A DNA stretch of 64,000 bases, from NCBI GenBank assembly GCA_021229015.1, contig CM037789.1, positions 37,427,348-37,491,347 of the forward strand, written 5' to 3'. The number at the start of each line of letters is the position of its first letter. The first letter of the stretch is position 1. The notes below the pieces were generated by a model. It had not been told where the DNA came from. It saw only the letters and a program-made list of their open reading frames with translations, and made no database searches. The position numbers were made by a program, and so were the translations under genes. Shown piece by piece: positions 1 through 14,170 of this stretch. This stretch comes from Solen grandis. Lineage: Eukaryota > Mollusca > Bivalvia > Adapedonta > Solenidae.

Positions 1-2129
1 GGTAAAGGGGCACATTTTAAAACATTTTTTTAATGAATGTCTTGGTAATTTTTAGTTCTATTTAAAACCCCGAGTTTCTCAAATTAAGGGTTTGTTGCTT
101 ATGACAAAGAAGCCCCCTATTGATTTTTTTTGGGGCCCTCCTGGGTCTCAGACATACAATATTTTTTCTTATAACAAGTAGAAAACACTTTTGGATTTTG
201 GGGTTTGTACCTCAAGGTAAAGGGGTTCTTAAATTAAATTAACATTTTTTTAAAGGGAAAAGCATTGTCCAACGAGATCGCTAAGAAACTCTTTTTCTCA
301 AATATTGCACAATTGTTGTTTAAATAATAATGGGAAAACCCCCCTTTATTTTGGGGTAAAACCCCTCAGAGGTAAAGGGGTCAAAAAGGTTAAAAAGTTG
401 AATTCTAACGAACACTGTAAAATATTTCCACTAGTAGGTACCTATTTGCATGAGAACACTATTTTAAATTTTTTTTGCTCATAAAAAAACCAGAAAAAAC
501 TTAAAACCTTTTGGGATGTATTTTAACTGACAATGTTATTTTAAACTTAAATTTTCCAAAACCCTTTAAATTTTTTTCATCCCCAATTCATTTTTTTTAA
601 GTGAAATTTTTAGTTTCTTTTTTTTTAGCATGTTCAAAAATTACTTTTAGTAAACCTTCACCAAGAAAAGCTCTAAACCAATTTTTTAAAAACCCCACGT
701 TAAAAAGTCAAACACATCCCTAAAAATACATGGGTAAAAGTTGTACTTCAGGTTTTTTCTGATTGCCAAATGGCTTCTTATTCAATCTAAAACTATAATA
801 AAAATCGCTTAAATCAGGATTTTAAAAGGTTTTTTTTTTTTTCCAATTTTTTACTCTTGATAATAAGTTACTTTAAATAATATGGCATATGAGGGGGGCA
901 TAATTTTTTTAAAACCAACATTTTCTTGTTGATCTTGCACCATATTGCATATCTGCCTGCTCATGAGTCGGGTTGATAAAAAAAGACATTTAAATTTCAT
1001 GTCTTTTTCCGGGGCCTTTTTGGATACTTTTTTACATTCATTGAGCATTTAATTATTTTGGGAAGTCTTTTGTAACTTTTTCCCTAAAGGGGGTGGTGTT
1101 CCTTTTTTGGGAAAGGTGGGGTGGAGGCACCCAAAGACTTTAAAACCAGCTTTTGTGTGATTGTCCGTAACATTGAAAAAACAGGTTTCTTCTACCCGGG
1201 ACCCACAGTAAGTATCCCTCCCAGGGGTGTGAAACTCTAAAAAATCATCTCTCCCCCCTCTCAAATTTTGAAAAAAAAAATAGTTTAAACAAAGAAAATA
1301 AAAAAATTTTAAAAAATTTTTGCCTTGGTAAATATTGAGAAAATGGGGGAATTTTTTTAAAGGGGTTTTTAATTTTTTAATTTTCCGCCCTCTAACTTTA
1401 AACGGGTTCAAAAAAGATGCTTGCTAGGAAGTGAAAAAAACATTTTTTATACCCCTTAAAAAGACGAGATGTTTATGGACCGCCTTGGCAGCGGTCATGT
1501 GGGGGTTTTCCCCAACTCTCCCCACTCAATCAAACAGAACCAATCTTTCCAAACTTGGTCACAATTTTAATATGGGCACAATACCCTCAAACATTTTTGA
1601 TAACCCACCAGATTGTCCCAGAAACCCCAGAAAAAATGGCCCTTTGAATTGATGAAAAAATGCTAATTTAACATGTCTGTTTTTTTAACTCTAAAAAACA
1701 AAAACCAATCTTTACCAAACTTTGGCCCAAAACAGTGGGGGTGGGGCACAATACTTATCACGTTCATTTATCCCCAGTTTCACGACTCTCGGGAATTTTT
1801 TTTTCCTTAAATTGATGAAAAAATTGCTTAATGAATTGTTCCCCCTGTTTTATTTTGGCCAAAAAAACAGGGTTTTTGTTGTTGGGGTAACATTGTCAAA
1901 TTGCAAAGTGGGGTGGGGTTTTTTTTAACCCACCTGACACAGCGTGCTCTTTGGTGAGCTATTGTGATAATCAAAAATTTTCCCTTTTTAAAACAACCCC
2001 CCAAAAACCACGGGAAGGGTTTTTTTACTTCACGGGAAAACACCCTTTAATGATCTCTCTTTTAAGATTTTTTTAAAAATTAAATAAAAAGGGTTTAAAA
2101 AAAATGGGTCACAGAAGCAAAAAAGTTTT

Positions 2130-3270
2130 TTAAAAAATGCAAACTTTGAAAAAAATCTTCTGCAAAACGAAAAGGCCCTTAAAGAGTTTTAGATATTTGG
2201 TGGTACATTGTCTTGTGCACCCTACCAAGTTTGTTAAAAATAAAGGCCCGGGGTCAAAAGGGCCCCACCCCAGGGATCCCCTTGATTTTACAAAGGTTTT
2301 AAATAGAAAATCTAAAAAATTTACTTACTGTCAAAAACTCAATGTCAGGTGTGTAACTTTGCCAAAAGGACATCACCAACCCTTTTTCAAATCATGGCCC
2401 TGGGGAAAAAATTTGGGGGCCCTGCCCGGGGGTCACTTAAATTTTAAATTAGGCTTATATAGGGAAAAAAAGCAGAAAAACCTTCTTCTCAGAAGCCCCA
2501 CAAGACCTGGATTTTAATATTTGGTGGGGTAGCAAGTTTTAGGGGGAAATCTCAACCAAGTCTGTTCAAATCAGGGCCCCGGGGAAAAAAACTTGGCCCC
2601 CCCCCCGAAACCTTGACTTTACAAAGGCTTATATGGGAAAAAAGCTAAAAAAACCTTTTTCCCCTCAGAAATAAACAAGACCTGGAGTTTAGATATTTGG
2701 TGGAAAGAATTTGCCCTAGGGACTCTACCAATCGTTCAAATCTTTCCCGGGAAAAAAATTGGGCCCCCACCCCAGGGGCCTTAAAATTTACATAGCTTAT
2801 AAGGAAAAAACTAAAAAAAAAACCTTTTTCCCCCAAAAACCCCAAAGACCGGGATTTTAAAGGAAAAATTTGGGTTTGTGTAGCATTGCCCAAAGGGATC
2901 TCAACCAAGTTGTTAAAATCAGGGCCCGGGGAAAAAATTTGGCCCCCCACCCAGGGGTCACTTTGAATTTACATAGGCTTAAAAGGGAAAAAAAAAAAAA
3001 TTTAAAAAAAATCTTCTCAAAACCACAAGGGCCTGGGAGTTTAAGATTTTATTGTGTAAAAAATTTTGAAAAATCTCCCCGATTTGTTCAAAACATGGCC
3101 CCGGGGGCAAAATTGCCCCCCCCAGGGGTCATTTGATAACAGGAAAAACTGAAAAAAACTTCTTGTCAAAAAACAAGGGCCCGGGTTTTTGATAATTTTG
3201 GGGTATAACCTTGCCTTTGGGCATCTACCAAGTTTGGGTTTAAATCCTGACCCTGTCCCACATTTTTTTC
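2130..3270 (+). repeat. Degraded tandem array, ~170-bp unit
   Basis: Recurring landmarks are 'CTCTACCAAGTTTGTTCAAA', then 'GGGCCCGGGG(T)CAAAA', 'CCCCAGGGGTCACTT', 'ACATAGGCTTATA' and 'CTTCTCAGAA'. They recur near 2216, 2546, 2719, 2893, 3067 and 3222, about every 170 bases. The same unit occurs in clean form at about 43.50-44.00 kb (spacing 168-170), so this is the same family with sequencing noise. Confidence 0.7.
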
Positions 3271-3299
3271 CGGAAACGTTTAAATCAATAAATATTTGA

Positions 3300-3770
3300 G
3301 GTATCACCTTGATAACTTTCCCTAGGGGGATAGATCTTATTAAAGGGGGATGCAGTCATAAAATGATTTCTCTACCTTTCATAATTTTTTTAGTCATTCC
3401 CCCTTTTAATTTTTTTTAGAATTTTAATTTTTTTCGGGGCATAAGGGAAAAAAGTTTTTAGATATCAAAATTTTTAAAATTTTAAAAATGGATAGATCTT
3501 ATTGAGGGGGAGTGCAGTGCATTTAAAAAAGATTTTCACTACCTTTCATAATTTTTAAATAAAATTTCCCTTTTTTTCTTTTTTAAAGGGATAAAATTTT
3601 TTCCGGAGTTTTTTGTAAAAAAAGTATTTAAGATGTCCCAAAAAGGGTACTTTAAAGGGAATAATCTTTAGAGAAAAAGTGCAGTGCACAAGAATGATAA
3701 CTGCTTTTTATAATTTTTGAAATTTATCGCCCTTTGTTATTTTTCACTTAATTTTTGTCCAGCAAAATCC
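3300..3770 (+). repeat. Short degraded tandem array (~160 bp unit)
   Basis: Three units share 'ATAGATCTTATT', 'GTGCAGTGCA' and 'CTACCTTTCATAATTTTT', starting near 3335, 3490 and 3655. Homopolymer noise blurs unit edges. There is no coding signal. Confidence 0.5.
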
Positions 3771-4179
3771 AAAAAGTTTTTAGGATATCTATTTGAAACT
3801 GGGTTTTTCTATTGTGATCCCCATTTTTTCTTGCCAAACCACGTCCTTTTTGCGTCCGTCCGTCAGTCAATCCATCCTTTCCCCAAAAACTGGATCCCCC
3901 TGATAAAATCAAAAAGTATTGAAAAATTTCTTTTCGACACTTCAAATATGGATTTGGGTGGCCCGTATGGACATTAGCACGTTTTTTTTTTTCCTAGGTT
4001 TTAAAAATCGGTTTGCTATGGCAACAAAAAAGACTTAAAAAATGGCAAAAAAAGCCAAAAAATTGTATAACTCAAAAAAAAAAAATACTGAAGATAATTT
4101 TTTGCTTGACCCAAATTTTAGGAATATAGAAACTATTGTTCCCCTTTTCGTCGGCGTCGGCATTGGCGTTGCACTTTTT

Positions 4180-5060
4180 TTTAAAGTATTGCATGGGAAG
4201 TTACAAAACAACCTTTAATCTCAATAACCCCTTTTGGTATTGACCCTTTAAAGTTTTTTAAATATTTCAGGGGCATCAGACATTTCCCAAATTATTTTAA
4301 AAACCCTTTACTGAATTTAAATGAAATTTTGCCTCTTCTTAAATTTGAAATTTTGGTTTTAAATTTTCTTGCAATAGAAAATTTGGGTTTTAAAATTTTT
4401 TCGGCAAGCTACAAAAAAGTTTGTTATCAATAACCATTCATGGCATTGACTTGAAAGTTTATGAATTGTTTAGGGGCATCATACAACCAAGGTAAAATAA
4501 CTTTTGGGGGAATTTGTACAAATTAAGTTGCAAGGTATTTTCATGCTAATATCCAGTTTCCCTGCTGAAAATTTATTTGAAACATCTTTTATATGTTTAG
4601 GGGTATCATCTTTTTTGGGAGAAACTTTTTAGGAATATGTTACCCAAAATTTTGGGCCCCTTTTTTAATTAGAAATTTTGGGGGTTAAAATTTTGGGAAA
4701 GCAAGGTACTTTTTATGCTAAAACTCAGTATCCAGGCATGAAAATTTAAATTTTAAAAAATCTTTAAAATGTTTAGGGTAAACAGCTTTCATGGTAGATA
4801 ACTTTTAAAGGAAAAAAGTTCCCAAAACATGGCCCCCCTTTTAACTTTAAAATTTTTGGGAAAAGTTTGCAAAAAAGGGGAAGGACCTTTATGCTTTTAT
4901 CTCAGTAAACCAGGCGTGCGTTAAATTGAAACTTTTTTAATAAAATTTTAAAATATCATTCTTTTAAAAGGAAAATAACACTTATTGGAATATATTAAAA
5001 AATTTTGGTCCCCTTTTTTAAAAATTAAAAATTTTTGGGTTTAAAATTTTTCCCTTCAAA
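4180..5060 (+). repeat. Degraded irregular tandem repeats
   Basis: The phrases 'GCAAGGTA(C/T)TTT...ATGCTAA', 'CAGTATCCAGGCATGAAAATT' and 'TGTTTAGGGGTATCAT' recur near 4198, 4410, 4527, 4698 and 4870 with uneven spacing (about 120-210). The arrangement matches the internal tandem units of the other bivalve elements in the window. Noise prevents a consensus. Confidence 0.45.
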
Positions 5061-7019
5061 CTCAATTTCCCGCTTTTTTCTCAGAAAAAGGGTTGTGGAG
5101 TTGACCCAAAAGTTAAAGATGGGCCTTTCAGGGGGAACTGAAAACCATGGGGGATAACTTTTGGGGCGGGAAATTTTTTGCAGATTTTGGCACTTTTCCC
5201 AACTTGGAAATTTTTGGGGTTTGAGTTTTGCATGCCACAGTGTTTTTTTTGCTTAAAGGGCTCGGTAAATAACATGAATTGATTTTAAACTTCCCAAAAA
5301 AAAGTTAAGGGGTATGAGATTAAACATGGAAATCATTTTTGAAATATTATTTGTCAGGGGGATGTAAGGGCAAATTGAAATAGATTTCATTTGATTTAAA
5401 CCCCCAAGGGATTTTGAATAGACGGCGTCTGTCCTCTGACAGCTCTTGTTCCCTTTTCTAGTCCAAAATTCGATTAGCATTTTTAAAAATTTTTTACAAA
5501 CCCCCCCTCCCATTTTAAAACATATATATTTTTTCCTCAGATGAGACAGATTGAATGGTACTTCTTGAGTGTCCCTAGGGGGCTTTGGGTCCCCCCCCTG
5601 TCGGTTTTTCCCTTTTTAACGTTTTATTTAAAAAAAACATCCCCACTCATAAACCAAATATATTCTTTTCCTCAAGGTCAGATGAATTGAATGGGACTTC
5701 CCCTTTATGTTCACATGGGTCAACAATGGGTCCAAAGGGGGCCCACCCCCCAACCACTCTTTTTATGATTTTCTAAGGAGAAACCCTTTTTTTTGGGAAA
5801 ATCATAACAGTTCACTGTTACAATTATTTTCTTGTTACTCTAAATTTTGGGAAAAAGAAAAAAAAAAAAAAATTTTTATTTTTGGGCCCAAACCAAAGTT
5901 TTTAAAAAAATATATATTTTTTTAAAAAATTTTCCCAAAAATTAGGGACAAAAAAAAAAACCGATTTTTTTTCCCTAAGGGCAAGTGATATCGTCAATTT
6001 TTAATGTGGATTAAACATCATACACATAAACCCAATTTAAACCCCCTTTTATATATATATATAATATAATAAATATAATAATATAAAAATATTATATATA
6101 TTAAAGGATGTAAATTTAGATTACATCTTTAAATTTTGGGTTTAAAAGTACTAATGAATATTTTTAAAACACAGCCCTTTTAAATTTGGAAAGGGTTTGT
6201 AAGGTATCAGGGAAAAGTTCCTATGAAAGGGTCTCAGGGTATCAGGGTTAAGTTTGAATTTCCATGGTTTTTAAAGATTAAACCAACACAACAGCTCACC
6301 TTCACTTTGTTCTGTCTGTTTATTTATTGTGATTGTTTATTTCATCCCCCGAAAATTTTGTATGAAAACCCAGACTGACACTGGGTTTGGGAAATGAAAT
6401 GCCAGACGTTTTTCCCCGGAAATAAATTGGGAAAAATGGCAGGAAAAACCAAAATAAAAAAGTTTTTAAAAAAGCCGGGGAAGGGTGGCCCAAAAAATAT
6501 TTGCAATTTTTTTGCTCCCCCCTTGAAAAATGGGTGGCATATAGCATTGCTGCTGTCTAGTACTCTGTAAAACCAAAAAACCCTTTTATTATCCCTTAAT
6601 AAAAAACCGCAGGTAGGGATAAGGGGCCCTGCCCAGCAAAAAGAACCCATTGAATTTGAGGTCAAGGTCCTGTACATTAGAATGAAAATTTTTTTCCGAT
6701 CATTACCTGGGGAACCGCAGGGGGGCCTTTGGGTTTTTGAAACCTGGGAAGGACATTGGGCCCTACCAGTAGATGAAAAACTATTTATTTTTGAGGTACT
6801 TTGGGGCAAAGGGGCAAGGTTACTGTTTTAAATTTGTTTTAAAACCTCGTCTGTCATTAACTGGGGGACCTCAGGGCCTGGGTTTGTGAAACCCTGGTAA
6901 AAACATTTTGGGCCCCCACCAAGAATGAAATCTATTGATTTTTTTGGGCACTATATCAAGGTCATCATCACTGTAACCTTTAGTAAGAAAACCTTTCAAC
7001 TGGACAAGGGTTTTTGACA

Positions 7020-7090
7020 TGCCCATCTTTCCCAAAAAAAAAGCGTTGTGGGGCATCTGTGTTCCCCATGGACACATTTTTTAGTTTGCT
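7020..7090 (+). repeat. 3' terminal module of a dispersed repeat (noisy copy)
   Basis: 'GTGGGGCATCTGTGTTCCCCATGGACACATTTTTTAG' matches the clean terminus at 50930-50966 ('GGGGGCATCCGTGTCCTATGGACACATTTCTAG'). The family therefore occurs on both sides of the gap. The terminus contains a short self-complementary core (TGTCC..GGACA). Confidence 0.55.
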
Positions 7091-10000
7091 AAGGCAATAA
7101 ACATCAAGGTTGGGTTAAATTTTTTTCAGTATTAGTCCCAAATTTTCCCTTTTTAAACAAATGTTTGAAAACTAAAACCTACTTTTAAAATTTTTTGGGG
7201 TTTTTTTCTGAAAATTAAAGATCCCTTTCACATTACTTGTATATAGGATTGGGTTTCCCCCCACACAACCATTGCTTTTAAAAAGTCAATTTTTCAAAGG
7301 GGGGTAACAAAAAAGAATGTTTTATAAGAAGATAACATTGGTTTAAAAACAAATGTGGCTGTTTTTTTCCAAATTTTAACAAAAAATAATGTCCCCCAAA
7401 AGAAAAACCCCGGCATGTAAATTCTGGAGTTTTCCTTTACCACAAAAAGAGGGGTTTGGGGTTCATGTTTTCCATGTGATGATTATTTTTTTATGAAATT
7501 CATGCTTTATATCCCCTGATGAGGGGATATAGTTTAAAATTTCCATAATTTGCAATGGGGGTAGGATTTTACAATTTTTCAAAATTACTAGAAAATTGGG
7601 GAAAAAAAAAGTTAAATTTTTTCAGCCGTGACGAAACAGTATGCATTTGAGATAGCAAGGGTTTCCCGCAGAGTCAGAATAAAATGGAGCTGAATACCCA
7701 GTGAGTGTTTACTTTTTACATTATGGTACAGAACATCTGCACAAAACAAAAACCCGATTTACCAGCCAATTTTTTAGATTATCAAAGTGGGTTTAATATT
7801 TATATATTGAAATACCAAGGAGCATATTATGGGGAAGCAAGGGACCATTGTTTTACCCCCAGGGGGGTAGACAGTTTTGGGAAAAATGTAATATGCAATA
7901 TTTTTTTTTTTTCAAATTTCGGCTATTTTTATTTGAAAAGAAATTTTTTGGTTTTTTAAAAAATAAATTTCCGCCCGGGGAAAAAAAATGATTAAGAAAG
8001 GAGAAAAAAAATTCCCTAGGGGAAAAAGAAAAAATATAAAAATTTGAAGATTGTGAAATAAGATTAATTCAGCAAAAGCGGGTTTTTTCTCTTCAGGGAG
8101 ACCCCGTCCACACGCCAAACAGATTTGAAAAGGGGGGGGACATTCATCATCTTTTGGGACCAATACTTCCAGGGAGGGTCAGATTTATTGGAAAAGGATT
8201 GACAATTTTAAAGTATAGAAAAAAAGTTTTAAAAATTGATTCCCGAAAACAGAGCCATGAATTTATTCATTAAACAGGTGGTGATTCTAAAATAAAAATT
8301 ATAAAATTGTGAAAAGTGCTATAAAATTCCCAAAAATGCCCCGAGATAAATTGGGGGGGGGGGGGGGGGGTTTGGGGTCCCCTTTTTGGTGGTTTTGTTG
8401 GGCAGTAGGCTGTCCAACATAACTTGAAAACTGTTTAAGGTATTGACTTGAAAATTAAAATATAGGGGAAACTAGGAGAAGTACCCGTTTTCTAAGAAAA
8501 ATTTAAAACTACCTGGGCCCCATTTTTGACTTATCTACCTTTTTTTTTAATTTTTTTTTTTTTTTTTTTGTCTGGAAAAAAAAATCGAAAATTTTAGGGA
8601 AAAATTTAAAAAAAATACAGATGGTGACAGGAGAAGGCATGTCCAAGAAGTGTTTCTCTACAATTTTTTCCCATTCTTGAATTTTCTCCTTTTTTAATTC
8701 TTTTTCTCTTGGGGGAAAATAACTCAAAAGTTATACAAGGTATTGGACTTGAAACTTAAAAAGTAAACATTAAAAAGTAAAGTGCAGTTCCAAGTACGCA
8801 ACTTTTAAAACTGCCCAAAACAATATTTTAAATCTCCCCTACCCCAAATTATAAAAAGACTTTACTTATTTACAAAAACTATCATAACCCAAAATAAATC
8901 ATTTAAGGTTTTACTATGCTCCCCCCCGGGGGTCTGGGTTTTTCCGTATCAAAGCGTTTTGGCGGGGGAAATTAAAACACCTTTAGTGATAGTTTTTTTG
9001 TTTGACATTGTTCTTATTATTCTTTTTAAAGCAATAAAACTTCATCAAATTTAAAAGTAAAAAAACCCAAAAAAAACCCTAGTAAAAATATTCCCCCCAT
9101 TAGCTCGTTTGTGCAATTTTTCTCCCTCAATGGGCCAGGACCCCTCCCCCCAACAAAATTTAAAAAAACACTGTGGAAATTTTAGAAAAAACCAAAATTA
9201 AGTCACAAGTGTCCTGATAATGCCCTGGGAAAAAAAAAACCCTTGTAAATCGTAGATATTTTTTTTTCCCTGTAACTAGTAAACCCTTTGAATGATTTTT
9301 TTAGCCCGGAAAAGACTGTTTTAAGACCGGAAGATGAAAAGGGCCCCCGCTGGCTGGACATTTAAAATGTTTCCAAATGAGTAAGACCCACCCTGGAATG
9401 GGGGCCCCCTTTTGTCATTTTCCTTCCTTTCCCCCTAAGAACAATTTTTTCCCATTAAAGGGTTTGGGAAATTTGGGTTTAAATAACCCGGGGCCCCTTT
9501 CCCTAACAATATTAAAATTTTTGCCCTCCTAACACCGCATTTCATAATGTTTCTTTTGATAAACCTTTTTTACTTCAACTAACGTTTAAAAAAAGAACCA
9601 GTGCAAAAATTTAATGTGTCCCCAAGGGTTTTGGGAAGAAATTTTAGCTTTTTATTTTACAATTTAGATAATTTCAGTGGTAATTAAATGACAGAGACTT
9701 GAAATCAGAACTCATTAGAAACAGTACACTTTTTTAGGGTTTTTTCCTCAAGACAAAATTTTTTCCCTTTCAGTGGCACTAAAAGTAAACCCGTTGTCAA
9801 AAATAGCGTATTCGTTCGTACGCATCGTATCGTATAGTATAACCCCCCAAACGCATCGAACGGGTTTTGGGAAAAATAAACCTATCGCATTCAATCGTTT
9901 TACACATAATGAACAGGATCTTAACACATCGACCCTAAAGAAAAGGTAAAATCCCTAAATCCCTAAAATCGTAAATTTCTTAAAGTAAAAATCGATCGAA

Positions 10001-11059
10001 TCACTCTAAGGGTTTTTTGGGAGTTGTGTTTCGGGACACCCTTTATTTTTTTTATTTTTTTTTTAGAAAATAATTATTCTTCGGTCTCTAAATTCAAAAT
10101 TTTGGGGTATATGTAAAAAATTTTTATTTATAAAAAAAATTTTTTGTAGTATAATCTTATTATTTGTTTAGTTAAAATAACCTTTTTTTTTCTTTTTAAG
10201 TACCGGGATATACAGTTTAATGGCCCTACGGCCCTTTCTGCAGCAGAAAGCCGTGCGCGTTAAGCAATTTTAAAGCAAAAAGTGAAAATAGTATTCGAAA
10301 GCATTAAAAACGGTATTTAAGTAAACGCTGGGCTACAAAACATTCCTTTTGTTTATTTGATTGGGTTTTGGGGTCAAAAATTTTTATGATTTGCAAGTCT
10401 GAAAATTAAAAGATTTTTAAAAAACTGGGCCTAATTAGCATAAAAAACTCCGATTTCGTCCAAGACATTGCCCTTTCCTTTTAAAAACTTATTTTCCGGG
10501 ACCTTTTTCCCCCCCGCAGTGTTCGCCCCCCCCGGTGCTCTTATTTTTAAAAAATTGGGGAAAAAGATGATCGTAACTTTGCCTATACCTTTCATTATAG
10601 TTCTAATGTGTATTTTTTTTTTTTTTTCCTACTTTTTTTACTTTCCCCCCCCCCCCCCTTTCTCCCTCCCTCTCCCCCAATATACAAACTTCCTAATTCG
10701 CCCCAGAACAATTTCGTTTTCTTCTCTCCCTCTCTTTCAGTTTTAATAAGCAATATAAATCAGGAGGGTCTTGGGGTTCAAAACCTAAAAACCGGGGGGA
10801 AAAATTTTCCCCCGGTAAAACCCTCAAGACCCTAAACAATTTTTACTAGATTTTGGGCCCTTTTCGCACCCGGCAAATTTGTGTTGCATGGGAACCGGGG
10901 ACTCAGTACTGGGGTTTTAAGAAGGAAATTCCTCTCCCCCCGGTAAACGGGCGGTTTCAATTTCCCCCGACCGTAAAATAACCCCAAAGTTCTTTTTTGC
11001 GAAATGAGCTAGGGGATCGCACCCCAACTCACTTGTATCCAACCACTGTCCTTTTTTGG

Positions 11060-14000
11060 ATGCTTTTTAGCTCACCTGAGCACGTGTGCTCAGGGGCCTT
11101 TTAAAAATCGATGAATGTCCGCACCACCCCCCGACCCTTTGTCCAAAAATTTGTTCGTTTTTCACCCCTAGCCCTCTTCATTTTTTTGAGCAAATTTTCT
11201 TCAAACTTTAAAAAAAAATTTTTTTAACCCTAAGTCTCGGCCCAAATTCGATTAGGGGTGTATCGGGAAAATTAGGGCCCGAGTTATGCCCCTTTAAAAA
11301 TTTAAAAAAAGGCCAATTTCACATTGTTTTTTCACCGAGCATTTTATTTCATGAGCCAAATTTTCTTTTAAACTTTTTATCAAAGTTTATAACCATAAAA
11401 TCACAGCCAAGTTCGATTAAAGGCTTTATATCGTACCAAATTTGGCAGGGGTTATGCCCCTTTTAAAATTTAAAAAAGCCAGATTTCCCCCATAGTTTTT
11501 CACTCTAGCAACTTTTATTTTCATGACAATTATCTTCAAACTTGATAACCCAAAAAAGTTTTTAAAAACCCTAAAAACTCAGCCAAGTTCGATTATGGCT
11601 GATATCATACCATTAGGTCAGGATTCTGCCCCTTTTAAAATTCAAAAAAAACCAATTTCACCCTTTTTTGCAACCTACCCCTTCATTTTCCCTGAGCAAT
11701 TTTCTTCAAACCCTTTTTAAACAATGTTTATAACCCTAAAATTTACGGCCAAGTTCGATTTTGGCTGATATCGAAAACCCTTTGGTCAGGGGGTTTTTGC
11801 CCCTTTTAAAATTCAAAAAAACCAGATTTCACATAGTTTTCAATCCAAAACCCCTTCATTTATGAGCAATTACCCTTTAAACTTTAAAAATCAATTTTTT
11901 TTAACCAAAAAAATCACGGGCCCAAATTTCATTAAGGCCTTTTTACGTAAACCCTTTGGTCAGGAATTTTTCCCCTTTTAAAAATTTAAAAAAGGGGCCC
12001 GAATTTACATTGTTTTTACTCAAACAACTTCATTTTTTATGAGCAAAAATCTTCCAAAAATTTTTTATCAATTTTTTATAACCAAAAAACACGGCCAAAA
12101 TTTGATTATCTGATTTTCTTTCCATTAAAGGGAGGGGTTAAAGCCCCTTTTAAAAAAATTTAAAAAAAAACCGATTTCACTAGTTTGCACCTAAAGCATC
12201 TTCATTTTTATGAGCAATTATCTTCCCAAACTTGATAACATTGTTTTTTTAACCCAAAAAAAACTCAGCCAAGTTTTTATTTTGGGTGATATCGGACCAT
12301 TAGGTCAGGGGTTATCCCCTTTTAAAATTCAAAAAAAGCCAGATTGCAAATTTGTTTTCACTCTAGCATCTTTTTTTTTTAAAGGGCAAATTTTCTTTTT
12401 AAATTTTTTAACAATGTTTTTTAAAACCCCCAAAATTTTGGGGTAAGTTTGGGTTATTCTGAAATTGGGCCCTTTGGTTTAGGAGTTACACCCCTTTTAA
12501 AAATTTAAAAAAACCAGTTTTTACTTTGTTTCCCTCTAGCATCTTTTTTTCTTATTTCAAATTTCCCCAAAAACTTTTTGGGCCCTTTTTTTTTAAAACC
12601 ATAAAAAACCTTTTTCCAAGTTCAATTTGACTGGAAAACAACACATAAGGTCAGGAGTTTTGGCCCCTTTTTTAAAATTTTAAGAATCCAGATTTTCTCT
12701 TTTCACCTAAACCTCTTTATTTCCCCAAGCAATTTCCCTTTAAAACCCTTTAAAACAATTGGGTTTTTGAAACCCAAAAATCTTTTGGGCCCAAATTTTT
12801 TTGATGCTTTTAAACCCAATTTTTTTAAAGTCACAGTCAGGAGTTTTGCCCCTTTTAAATTTTAAAATTGCAAAAGGTTTAAATCTGTTTTAACTTTAAA
12901 ATTTTCAAAAATTTTTAAGGGACTCATTGTCATTTTAAAAAAAGGGAAAAAAAATTTGTAAAAATTTTTATTTTTTTTGCTCACCGAGCACGGTGCCCCA
13001 GGGGTAGCTTTTAGGGTCGATGAAAGCCTCGTCCGGCCGTCCGCCGTCCCCTCCGTCCGTTTCCCCCCCCCTCCGTCCGTCGTCCACAAAAATTTTTTCG
13101 TTTTCACTCTAAACATCTTCATTTTTTGAGCAATTATTTTTTCAAAAAATTAAAACAATGTTTATTTAACCCCTAAAATCCCCGGCCAAGTTTTGATTAT
13201 GGCTGAACGGGAAAATTAGGTAAGGAGTTAAGCCCCTTTTTAAAATTCAAAAAAACCAAAATTTTTACATTTTTGCACTTAAACATCTTCATTTTTATGA
13301 GCTTTTTCTTTAAACTTTATACCCAAAGTTTTTTTAAAAAAATAAAAAACACGGCCAATTCGATTATGGCTGAAAATTTTACCATTAAGGGGGGAGTTTT
13401 TCCCCCTTTTAAAAAAATTTAAAAAATGCCCTAAATTTTTGGGTTTTTTTACACCTAAACAAACTTCATCTTTTAGCAATCCTCTTCAAACTTTATGGGA
13501 ATGCTTAGAAACCCTTAAGGGCCCCGTTGAGTTCGAAAAATTTCTGAGAAATTCCCTCAATTAGGCAGGAGTTATCCCCCTTTTTAAAATTCAAAAAAAG
13601 CCCTATTTCACTTTTTTACACCCCATTTCCCCTTTTTTTTCTTTTTAGCAATCAAAACTTCAAAATTTTTGGCAAAGCTTTTACCATAAAAGTCTCGATT
13701 GAGTTTGATTTTGACTGAGACAAATTGAAAAGGCAGGAGTTAACCCCTTTTAATATAAAAAATGCCAGATTTTCACGTTGTTTACACTCTAGCATTTTTA
13801 TCTTTTGAGCAAAACATCTTTTAAACTTTATTACAATGTTTATGACCATAAGGTCTGATTGGGGGTTCCCATTAATGCGAGACCGTCAATTTTGTTTTTA
13901 GAAGTTTTCCCCTTTTAATTTTCCCCAAAAAAAGCCCGAAATCAAAATTTTTTTTATACTCCCGCAAACTTCATCTTTTTAGCCAAAACATCTTTAAACT

Positions 14001-14170
14001 TTTTTGACAATGCTTATGCCCCAAAAGGGCCCCGATTGAGTTTTGATTTTTGGCTGAGATCCGTCAATTTGGGCAGGAGTTAAAGCCCCTTTTTAAAAAA
14101 AAAAAAAAGCCAAAAAATTTTACGTTGTTTACACTCATAGCATCTTCAATTTTTTTTTGCAATCATCTTC
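11060..14170 (+). repeat. Degraded tandem array, ~190-bp unit, about 15 copies
   Basis: Each unit carries 'CACTCTAGCATCTTCATTTTTATGAGCAA', 'CTTCAAACTT', 'AACAATGTTTATAACC', 'GCCAAGTTCGATTATGGCTGATAT', 'TTAGGTCAGGAGTTATGCCCCTTTTAAAATT' and 'AAAGCCAGATTTCAC'. A hairpin module (GCTCACCTGAGCAC..GTGCTCAG followed by a 'GTCC' tract) occurs near 11070 and again near 12980, so at least two elements abut. Related clean copies lie at 48.58-48.76 and 54.65-55.05 kb. The array continues up to the N gap. Confidence 0.7.
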
